Assembly: GCA_946887385.1 (NCBI GenBank) | Contig: CAMPKU010000090.1 | Coordinates: 1-15,624 of the forward strand | Direction: 5' to 3' | Source of the DNA: an uncultured Gammaproteobacteria bacterium | GTDB lineage: Bacteria > Pseudomonadota > Gammaproteobacteria > Rariloculales > Rariloculaceae | DNA length: 15,624 nt | Shown here: piece after piece, positions 9,822 through 15,624 of the stretch | Position numbering within the stretch: position 1 is the stretch's first letter | Layout of the letters: every line of letters starts with the position of its first letter | The notes under the pieces: generated by a model | The model's database searches: none | Seen by the model: the letters and a program-made list of their open reading frames with translations, nothing else | What the model was told of the DNA's origin: nothing | Program-made: the position numbers and the translations under genes

Positions 9822-10973
9822 ATGGGCTTCACGACCAAGCAAGTTCACGCCGGCGTTACGCCCGATCCGGTGACGGGCGCCATTCTCACGCCCATCTATC
9901 AGTCGACCACGTTCGTGCAGGACTCCGTCGACGAGTACCTGGCGAAAGGGTTCTCGTACTCGCGCAGCGGCAACCCCACGGTCCGCGCGCTGGAGCAAAA
10001 GATTGCCGCGCTCGAGAACGGCGTCGGCTGCACGTGCTTCTCCACGGGCATGGCGGCCGAGCAGGTGGTGTTCCAAGCCACGCTGTCGGCCGGCGACCAC
10101 GCCATCGTGTCCGACGTGGCGTACGGCGGCACGTACCGGTTGGCCACGAAGATCTACTCCCGCTTCGGCGTGGAGTTCTCGTTCGTCGACACGGCGAACC
10201 CCGAGGCCGTGCGCAAGGCCGTGCGCGCCAATACGAAGCTCATCTTCACCGAGACGCCGGCGAATCCCACGCTGAAGCTCACGGACATCGCGGCCATCTC
10301 GAAAATCGCGCGCGAGCGCGGCATCCCACACGCGGTGGACAACACGTTCCTGACGCCGTACTTCCAGCGGCCGCTCGAGCTCGGGGCCAACATCTCGGTG
10401 CACAGCACCACGAAATATTTCGACGGGCACAATGCGACGACCGGCGGCGCCGTGATCGTCGACAGCGACGAGCTCGAGCAGAAGATGCGGTTTCATCAGA
10501 ACGCCACGGGCGTCATCATGTCGCCCTTCGTTGCGTGGCTCACGCTGCAGGGCACGAAGACGCTGTCGTTGCGGCTCGAGCGGCAAGCGGCGAACGCGCA
10601 AATCATCGCGGAGTTTCTCGACGAGCACCCGAAGGTTACGCAAGTGCGTTATCCGGGGCTGCCGAGCTTTCCGCAACACGCGCTCGCGAAGGAGCAGGCC
10701 AGCGGTTTCGGCGCCATGCTTTGGTTCGAGGTAGAGGGCGGCGTGAAGGCCGGTAAGCGGCTCATGGATTCCGTGCAGCTTTGCACGCTTGCGGAGAATT
10801 TGGGCTCCGTCGAGACGCTGATCACGCATCCCGTGACGATGACGCACGCCGTCGTCGAGCCGGCGGAGCGCGAGCGCGTGGGCATCACGGACGGCCTCGT
10901 GCGCTTGTCCGTAGGTATCGAAGACGTCGACGATCTCGTTGCCGACCTGCGCGAGGCGCTCGGCAAACTCTGA
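9822..10973 (+). CDS. Cys/Met metabolism PLP enzyme (cystathionine gamma-synthase/lyase family), copy 1
   Basis: A 383-residue fold-type I PLP enzyme of the trans-sulfuration family, acting in the cytoplasm on homoserine esters, cystathionine or methionine. Visible features: Y46 and R48 ('YSRSGNPT'), which reach the phosphate of the neighbouring subunit; 'STGMAA' (74-79); ring-stacking Y101; D173 in 'DNTF'; Schiff-base lysine K198 in 'HSTTKYFDGHN'; 'NLGSVETLITHP..MTH' (326-342); and the substrate carboxylate arginine R361 in 'RLSVGIED'. Length and motifs are complete. CGAG/GGAG lies seven bases before the ATG. Gamma-synthase, gamma-lyase and sulfhydrylase activities cannot be separated by eye. 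The THPxxMTH stretch favours synthase or methionine-lyase types. It is followed 15 bases later by a paralog. Confidence 0.93.
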   Translation: MGFTTKQVHAGVTPDPVTGAILTPIYQSTTFVQDSVDEYLAKGFSYSRSGNPTVRALEQKIAALENGVGCTCFSTGMAAEQVVFQATLSAGDHAIVSDVAYGGTYRLATKIYSRFGVEFSFVDTANPEAVRKAVRANTKLIFTETPANPTLKLTDIAAISKIARERGIPHAVDNTFLTPYFQRPLELGANISVHSTTKYFDGHNATTGGAVIVDSDELEQKMRFHQNATGVIMSPFVAWLTLQGTKTLSLRLERQAANAQIIAEFLDEHPKVTQVRYPGLPSFPQHALAKEQASGFGAMLWFEVEGGVKAGKRLMDSVQLCTLAENLGSVETLITHPVTMTHAVVEPAERERVGITDGLVRLSVGIEDVDDLVADLREALGKL

Positions 10974-10988
10974 GGCGCGCGTGCGCAG

Positions 10989-12158
10989 ATGAAGAAACAA
11001 ACGCGAGTCACGCATCCGAAGCAGGTTGACCTCCTGCCCGGCAACGATGCCGTGGTGCCGCCCGTGCACCGCACCGTAAAGTTCACGTATCCCACGATCG
11101 CAGACTCGCTGACGGCCGAGGCGAAAGAGCACGGCTTCGACTACACGCGCGACTCGAATCCCACCACTCGCGAGCTCGAGTTGCTCGCGGCAGAGCTGCA
11201 GGACCGCGACGACGCCGTGGCCGTAGGCTCCGGTATGGCCGCCATCTGGCTCAGCTTGCTCGGCAATCTCGAAGCGGGCGACCGCGTGGTGATCTTCGTG
11301 GAATCGTACCGGCCGAATCGCGTTGCCGTGCGGCGCTTTCTGCCGAAGCTCGGCGTTACGTTCACGATGCTCGGCGTGCACGATCTTGCCGGCATCGAGC
11401 AAGCCTTCGCGGCCGACGACACCAAGCTGGTGCTGTTCGAAGCGCCGACGAACCCGATGCTGCAGGTGCCCGATCTCGAAGCGATCACGGCGCTCGCGAA
11501 GCGGCACGACGTGATCACCGTGCTCGACAACACGTTCGCGGGGCTGCACAACCACGGCCGCTTCGACGTCGACTACTTCGTGCACAGCTTGACGAAGTAC
11601 GCGAACGGCCACGGCGACGTGATGGGCGGCATCGTGATCGGCGAGCGCAAGCGCATCCGCGCGATCAAGCCGCTGGCCGTGAACATGGGCGCCGTGCTCG
11701 ATCCCGGAGCCGCGTCGTTGATCGCGCGCGGCCTGAAGACCTACTACCTGCGCTACGAGCGCCACTCGGCGAACGCGCTCGCGCTCGCCGAGCATCTCGC
11801 GACTCGCAAAGAGGTTACGCGCGTGTTCTATCCGGGATTACCGAGCGACCCCGGCCACGCGCTCGCGCGCAAGCAAATGGCGGACTTCGGCGGCGTGCTG
11901 GCGTTCGACTTGGCCGCCGACAAGGACCGCACTTGGGCCTTCATCGACGCGCTCGAGCTGTTCACGACCACGGCGAGTTTGGGCTCCACGGAGTCGCTGG
12001 TGTGCCCCGTGAAGCTCTATCTCGGCACCGACCTTACGCCCGAAGAGCAGGCGCGTGCGCACATCCAGGACAGCACCGTGCGGTTCGCCGTGGGCATCGA
12101 GCACGTGGACGATCTCATCGCCGACGTCGATCGGGCGCTAGCCCAAACCTTCGGTTGA
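10989..12158 (+). CDS. Cys/Met metabolism PLP enzyme, divergent paralog (copy 2)
   Basis: A 389-residue paralog of the preceding gene, on the same strand after a 15-base gap. The PLP site is kept: Y52 and R54 ('YTRDSNPT'), 'GSGMAA' (80-85), Y107, D180 in 'DNTF', and Schiff-base K203 in 'HSLTKYANGHGDVMGG'. The substrate side differs. The usual 'YGGT' around the stacking tyrosine is 'YRPN', and the 'THPxxMTH' motif is replaced by 'VCPVKLYLG', although the C-terminal 'RFAVGIEHVDDL' remains. The protein is therefore probably active but on a different thiol or homoserine derivative, for example a two-step pair for making and cleaving cystathionine. There is no strong ribosome binding site before the ATG, consistent with coupling to copy 1. 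The substrate is not assignable by eye. Confidence 0.9.
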   Translation: MKKQTRVTHPKQVDLLPGNDAVVPPVHRTVKFTYPTIADSLTAEAKEHGFDYTRDSNPTTRELELLAAELQDRDDAVAVGSGMAAIWLSLLGNLEAGDRVVIFVESYRPNRVAVRRFLPKLGVTFTMLGVHDLAGIEQAFAADDTKLVLFEAPTNPMLQVPDLEAITALAKRHDVITVLDNTFAGLHNHGRFDVDYFVHSLTKYANGHGDVMGGIVIGERKRIRAIKPLAVNMGAVLDPGAASLIARGLKTYYLRYERHSANALALAEHLATRKEVTRVFYPGLPSDPGHALARKQMADFGGVLAFDLAADKDRTWAFIDALELFTTTASLGSTESLVCPVKLYLGTDLTPEEQARAHIQDSTVRFAVGIEHVDDLIADVDRALAQTFG

Positions 12159-12160
12159 AC

Positions 12161-12175
12161 GCCGCCGCCGGCGGC
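12161..12175. terminator. Compact GC hairpin between convergent genes
   Basis: GCCGCC and GGCGGC pair across a three-base loop in the 22-base gap between the stop of the PLP paralog and the stop of squalene-hopene cyclase. The stem works on both strands, but neither side has a T tract, so a terminator role is only possible. Confidence 0.3.
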
Positions 12176-12180
12176 TTCAC

Positions 12181-14190
12181 TCAAGCGGCAAGAAACTTGC
12201 GCGCGCGCCCGAGCCCCATGAGCGGGAAGTAGTGGCGGTAGAGGTTGTAATTGAGCATGAAGCCGCGCTGTAGCTCCGTGCCTTGTGCGATGCGCTCGCG
12301 CGTCTTCTGATCGCGGAAGTCCAAGCGCGCGCCGAAGCCGTATCCCGGGAACCCGGTGCCCGTGTAGTACGGCTCGTCCCACGTGCCGTCGTCGCTCTGC
12401 GTATCGATGAGGAAGCCCACGCCGCGGCGCAGTGCACGCTCGTAGTCGCGGCTGCCGGTAGCGACGAGGGCGAGCAGTGCCCAGCCCGTCTGCGACGCCG
12501 TGCTCGGGCCGCGGCCGCGCAGCGTATCGTCCATGTACGACGCACACGTCTCGCCCCAGCCGCCGTCGGTGTTTTGGTGCGCGACGAGCCAGTCCGCGGC
12601 CGCCCGCACGTACGGTTGCGTCATGTCCTCGCCGATCGCCGCGAGCGCGGGCAGCACCGCGGCCGTGCCGTAGATGTGGTTCACGCCCCAGCGGCCAAAC
12701 CAGCTGCCGTCGGCTTCCTGCTCCGACTTCAGAAAGCGATAGCCGCGCTCGACGGCCTGATGATCGCGCTTGAAGCCGAGCAAACCCAGTGCTTCCAGCA
12801 CGTGCGCCGTCACGTCGGCCGACGGCGGATCGAGCGCTTCGCCAAAGTCGCAGAATGGAATCTTCGTGATGATCAGCCGGTCGTTGTCCTTGTCGAACGC
12901 CGCCCAGCCGCCGTTGCTCGACTGCATGGCGAGCACCCAGCCGAGCGCGCGGTCGATGGTGGCTCGGATGCGCGGCTCGTCGAGCAGGTGGCGCGGCAGG
13001 CGAGCGAGCACGATGAGCGCCACGGCCGTGTCGTCGATATCCGGGTAATTCAAGTTCGCGCGCTCGAACGCCCAGCCGCTTGGCTCGACGCCTTTCACTT
13101 TCTTCGTCCAATCGCCGGGATACCGCACCTCGTTCGCCAGCACCCAATCGAGCGCGCGCGTCATCGCGGGCGTGACTTCGCGCTCGCAGTCCTGCATGGC
13201 GAGCAGCGCGAGCAGGGTGTCCCATACCGGCGACTCGCTGGCCTGAATGTGCAGCGTGCCGCCGCGCTCGTAGGACCAATGCGAGTCGAGCGCCGCGAGC
13301 CCCTTCGCCATCACGGGATGGTTGAGCTGGTAGCCTTCGACGTTGAGCGCCATCAAGCTGTAAATCCACGGCGGCTGAATTCCGCCCCACGCGCCGTCGG
13401 CATCCTGGTGACGCACGATCCAGCCGAGACAGGCGTTGATCGCCGTCTCGCGAAACGGCGTGAAGCCGAGCTGTTGGTACAGATGCAAGATCCGGTCGGA
13501 GAACAAGAACACGCGCCGCCACGATAGCCACGAGCCGCGCCGCGGCAAGCGGTAATCCATGCGGTCGCGGCCGTCGGGGAACAGCTCGTCCAAGCGCCGG
13601 TCGGGCGGCAGCGGCCGCGTGGCGCGGCGCGCCGACAGCACGGCGAGCGGCAACAAGGTGGCGCGTGCCCAGCTCGCAAAGTTGTAGATGTCGAACGGGA
13701 ACCAGTGCGGGTTCGCGATCACTTCGGGCGGCAGATTCGGCGTGGCGCTCCACGGCCATTCGCCGAGCAACGCCAGCCAGTAGCGCGTGAACACGCGGAT
13801 GCCGCGCAAGCCGCCGTGCGCGAAAATCCAGCGCCGCGCGCGTACGAGCGGCTCGTCGTCGGGGCTCATGCCGACGCAGCGCAGCGCGGCGTAGCATTCC
13901 ACCGTGCCGTTGATGTCGCCTTGCGGAGCGTCGAAGTACGCCTCCCAGGAGCCGTCGGGCCGCTGCGCCTTCAGCAGCGTGGCGACGAGGTCGTCCTGGC
14001 GCGGGTGCCGGTAACCGAGAAAGTGCATGGCGAGCAGCCACTCGGCCTCCATGCAGTAGTTCGATTCCAGCATGCCCACCCAGTAGCCATCGGGCGTCTG
14101 GTCGCGGTCGAGCCAGTCGATGGCTTTGGTAATCGTGGCGTCGAGGCGCTCGGCGGGCGCATCTAATGCTCTAGGCGCGGAAACTGCCAT
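12181..14190 (-). CDS. shc: Squalene-hopene cyclase
   Basis: A 669-residue class II triterpene cyclase that converts squalene to hopene/hopanol at the inner face of the membrane, the committed step to hopanoids. The acid motif D384-I-D-D387 followed by T-A is intact, with D386 as the expected proton donor. Several QW-type repeats are visible ('QRPDGSW', 'QDADGAWGG', 'QSSNGGWAAF', 'QEADGSWFGRWG', 'QNTDGGWGET', 'QSDDGTWDE'), as expected of the double alpha-barrel. The C-terminus 'YNLYRHYFPLMGLGRARKF' is typical. Length fits proteobacterial forms. An ATG ten codons upstream (14220) is in frame, but it overlaps the likely -10 element and has no ribosome site, while 14190 has GGTGG upstream, so 14190 was chosen. 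No other hopanoid gene is in the window. Confidence 0.95.
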   Translation of the reverse strand: MAVSAPRALDAPAERLDATITKAIDWLDRDQTPDGYWVGMLESNYCMEAEWLLAMHFLGYRHPRQDDLVATLLKAQRPDGSWEAYFDAPQGDINGTVECYAALRCVGMSPDDEPLVRARRWIFAHGGLRGIRVFTRYWLALLGEWPWSATPNLPPEVIANPHWFPFDIYNFASWARATLLPLAVLSARRATRPLPPDRRLDELFPDGRDRMDYRLPRRGSWLSWRRVFLFSDRILHLYQQLGFTPFRETAINACLGWIVRHQDADGAWGGIQPPWIYSLMALNVEGYQLNHPVMAKGLAALDSHWSYERGGTLHIQASESPVWDTLLALLAMQDCEREVTPAMTRALDWVLANEVRYPGDWTKKVKGVEPSGWAFERANLNYPDIDDTAVALIVLARLPRHLLDEPRIRATIDRALGWVLAMQSSNGGWAAFDKDNDRLIITKIPFCDFGEALDPPSADVTAHVLEALGLLGFKRDHQAVERGYRFLKSEQEADGSWFGRWGVNHIYGTAAVLPALAAIGEDMTQPYVRAAADWLVAHQNTDGGWGETCASYMDDTLRGRGPSTASQTGWALLALVATGSRDYERALRRGVGFLIDTQSDDGTWDEPYYTGTGFPGYGFGARLDFRDQKTRERIAQGTELQRGFMLNYNLYRHYFPLMGLGRARKFLAA

Positions 14191-14218
14191 AACCACCGGA
14201 ATGGACTTGAGGCGGCGC

Positions 14219-14227
14219 ATTATCGCA
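14219..14227 (-). promoter_or_regulatory. Extended -10 promoter for squalene-hopene cyclase
   Basis: On the minus strand TGC-GATAAT (14227-14219) gives an extended -10 with five of six hexamer matches. Transcription would begin near 14212, leaving a leader of about 20 bases to the ATG at 14190 and excluding the ATG at 14220. No convincing -35 is present, as is usual for extended -10 promoters. Confidence 0.4.
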
Positions 14228-14318
14228 CAACACGGGGCGCATCCTTGGAGTGCCTCGAAAGCCTTGCACGGCGAGCGCCCGATGGTCGAGCATCCGGTAC
14301 CGCACTTTGGATGGCTGC

Positions 14319-14693
14319 ATGCTTTCTCTGCGCCGCTTGTTGCTCGCCGCGGCTTTCGCGCTGCACGGCTGCGCGGCCGTGCCGACGGCCGACGGCGGGC
14401 GCCTGAAGCTCACGTCGCCCGAGTTTCGAGCTTATGTGGAGCGCGTGTTCCGGGAGCAGAATCGCGTCGCCGATGAGCTGGCGTTCGCACTCGACGGTGC
14501 AGCAGCTCCGGCCGCCGGGCTCGCGGCGGCCGAGCAGTCGCTGCTCGAAGCGTGTGCAGGCGTCAACGAGCTTGCGACGGCGCGCCGCGACGAGCGGCGC
14601 CTCGGCTTGCGCCGCCGCGCGGCGAGCGCGCGCAGCGTGCCGGCTTGCGAGCGCGCAACGCTCGAGGCCGCCAAGCTGCTGCCGGGCTCATGA
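14319..14693 (+). CDS. Small predicted lipoprotein, function unknown
   Basis: A 124-residue protein starting 'MLSLRRLLLAAAFALHGCAA'. A short basic and hydrophobic leader is followed by a lipobox-like L-H-G-C with C18 as the lipidated cysteine; His at -2 is unusual, so lipidation is likely but not certain. The mature part is mostly helical and Ala/Arg rich, with two more cysteines, C79 ('LLEACAG') and C110 ('VPACERA'), that could form one disulfide between helices in the periplasm. No known family is recognised. It is divergent from squalene-hopene cyclase and convergent with the NlpC/P60 gene, 38 bases apart. No ribosome binding site is obvious before the ATG. The in-frame ATG at 14250 is unlikely because it would put the leader in the interior. 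Confidence 0.7.
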   Translation: MLSLRRLLLAAAFALHGCAAVPTADGGRLKLTSPEFRAYVERVFREQNRVADELAFALDGAAAPAAGLAAAEQSLLEACAGVNELATARRDERRLGLRRRAASARSVPACERATLEAAKLLPGS

Positions 14694-14731
14694 CCGCGGG
14701 CCGTCGAGCAGAAAACGCAGGCGCGCGCCGC

Positions 14732-15250
14732 TCAGTGCAGCAACAGCCGGCCGACGGCAACGAGGTGCTGCTGGTAGTACTGCGAATCGAGGCTCGCGAC
14801 GGCAACGTTTCGGCCGGTTGCGGGCGCGTGAACGAAACGGCCGTCGCCCAGATAGATGGCGACGTGAGAGAGCTTCGTTTGGTCCTGGAAGAACATGAGA
14901 TCGCCGGGATCCGCGTCGTCGAGCGAGATCTTGCGGGCGGCCCGAAACAATTCCTGTGACGTGCGCGGCACTTGATAGCCGGCTTGACGGTACGCGTAGT
15001 AGACGAGGCCGCTGCAATCGAACCCTTCGGTGGGATCCGTGCCGCCGTAGCGATACTGCGCGCCGACCTGCCCCAAGGCGACCTCGGCGATCGCTCCGCC
15101 GAGGCGTGCGTCGGCGGTTCGCGGCTCGACCGATACTCGACCCGGCTCGCGTGCCGTCGGCGCGGAGGGCGCGCTCGCGCAGCCCGTGGCGAGCGCTGCC
15201 ATCGCCACGAGCGCGGGCAGTGCCAGAATTTTGAGCTCGAGCCGAAGCAT
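14732..15250 (-). CDS. NlpC/P60-family lipoprotein (peptidoglycan hydrolase)
   Basis: A 172-residue outer-membrane-type lipoprotein. A signal peptide ends in the lipobox L-A-T-G-C24, a disordered linker follows (25-50), and then an NlpC/P60 domain. The Cys-His-His set is present: C79 in 'EGFDCSGLV', H129 in 'LSHVAIYLGDG' and H141 in 'FVHAPATG'. Such enzymes cleave D-Glu-meso-DAP links in stem peptides; E. coli MepS (Spr) and NlpC are close in layout. It has no SH3 domain, as in MepS. It begins 47 bases after the stop of the cysteine synthase gene on the same strand, so they may share a transcript, though no function links them. No clear ribosome binding site precedes the ATG. Confidence 0.93.
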   Translation of the reverse strand: MLRLELKILALPALVAMAALATGCASAPSAPTAREPGRVSVEPRTADARLGGAIAEVALGQVGAQYRYGGTDPTEGFDCSGLVYYAYRQAGYQVPRTSQELFRAARKISLDDADPGDLMFFQDQTKLSHVAIYLGDGRFVHAPATGRNVAVASLDSQYYQQHLVAVGRLLLH

Positions 15251-15297
15251 GGGCGAGAGCCTAGCCGGCCATAGCTGAATCTTCCCTGAAGGGGTGC

Positions 15298-15624
15298 TCA
15301 GGATTTTACGAGCCAGGGCGGCAGCGGCAGATCCTTCGAGCGCAGGAACTCGGGGTTGAACAGCTTCGATTGATAGCGTTGGCCAGAGTCACAGAGCACG
15401 GTGACGATGGTCTTGCCGGGCCCGAGCTGCCGTGCCAGGCGAATCGCGCCCGCCACGTTGATGCCGCTCGAGCCGCCGAGCAACAGCCCCTCGTTCTGTA
15501 AAAGATCGTAGAGCACCGGCAGCATCTCCGTGTCGGGAATCTGGAACGCGTCGTCGATACGCGCGCCGTCGAGATTGCCCGTGACGCGGCCTTGGCCGAT
15601 ACCTTCGCTGATCGAGCTGCCTTG
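15298..15624 (-). CDS. cysK: Cysteine synthase (O-acetylserine sulfhydrylase type), C-terminal part
   Basis: The last 108 residues of a PLP-dependent beta-replacement enzyme; the N-terminal part with the PLP lysine lies beyond the right edge. The visible part reads 'GSSISEGIGQGRVTGNL', then 'LLGGSSGINVAGAIRLA', a substrate and PLP-phosphate contact region of the CysK fold, and 'VLCDSGQRYQSKLFNPEFL', where the serine of 'DSG' is the usual pyridine-nitrogen partner. The ending 'LPLPPWL' is common in proteobacterial cysteine synthase A-like proteins. It makes cysteine from O-acetylserine and sulfide, and fits with the trans-sulfuration genes nearby. Cystathionine beta-synthase is possible, but there is no CBS-pair domain after the core. 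The frame remains open to the window edge. Confidence 0.88.
   Translation of the reverse strand, partial: QGSSISEGIGQGRVTGNLDGARIDDAFQIPDTEMLPVLYDLLQNEGLLLGGSSGINVAGAIRLARQLGPGKTIVTVLCDSGQRYQSKLFNPEFLRSKDLPLPPWLVKS

Noticed and set aside
9777..11795. Minus-strand open frame of about 670 codons opposite the two PLP enzymes
   Set aside because: No recognisable domain, and its composition is that of an antisense shadow. The plus-strand genes have complete catalytic motifs.
12017..14041. Second long minus-strand frame overlapping squalene-hopene cyclase in another register
   Set aside because: Its Arg-Ala repeats lack any family signature, and the cyclase frame carries DXDD and all the QW repeats.

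Overview
This window is GC-rich and gene-dense, from a Gram-negative bacterium. Outer-membrane, periplasmic and lipoprotein gene products are all present: an RND/MacA-type adaptor, a patatin fused to an outer-membrane barrel, and two lipoproteins. Squalene-hopene cyclase, a Tat-exported YcbK-type peptidase, tandem trans-sulfuration enzymes and an SPFH/Arc gene pair suggest a gammaproteobacterium near Xanthomonadales or Steroidobacterales. That placement is a guess from gene content, not a phylogenetic result. No rRNA, tRNA, CRISPR array, insertion sequence or phage gene was seen, and no stretch over about 130 bases lacks a gene.

Layout. Positions 1-2811 are all on the minus strand. Read in transcription order they are thioredoxin reductase (trxB), a YcbK-type M15 murein peptidase, an HlyD/MacA-like periplasmic adaptor, and the first codons of a MacB-like ABC ATPase cut by the window edge. 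Divergent from trxB, positions 2929-6978 hold a plus-strand operon: a secreted patatin/POTRA/beta-barrel protein, a class III aminotransferase, and a small four-helix membrane protein whose start overlaps the aminotransferase stop. Positions 7032-8263 hold an SPFH (band 7) membrane protein followed by a 55-residue Arc-like ribbon-helix-helix protein. A palindromic candidate operator lies in front of the pair and a GC-rich hairpin behind it. A small secreted protein of unknown function follows (8331-8819).

Positions 8840-9697 (minus) encode an exported two-domain VOC/glyoxalase-fold protein. Divergent from it are two tandem PLP enzymes of the cystathionine gamma-synthase/lyase family (9822-12158). 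Convergent with those is a complete squalene-hopene cyclase (12181-14190). A small predicted lipoprotein (14319-14693), an NlpC/P60 lipoprotein hydrolase (14732-15250) and the C-terminal part of a cysteine synthase (15298 to the edge) complete the window.

How the genes may fit together. The main themes are the cell envelope (efflux adaptor, two wall-active enzymes, secreted patatin, hopanoid synthesis, SPFH protein) and sulfur amino acid or thiol metabolism (trxB, two trans-sulfuration enzymes, cysteine synthase). These look like ordinary chromosomal operons. I see no defence island or biosynthetic gene cluster. The least explained part is the SPFH plus ribbon-helix-helix pair with its palindromic, helically phased upstream site and in-frame TGA junction. 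It is the best candidate for follow-up.
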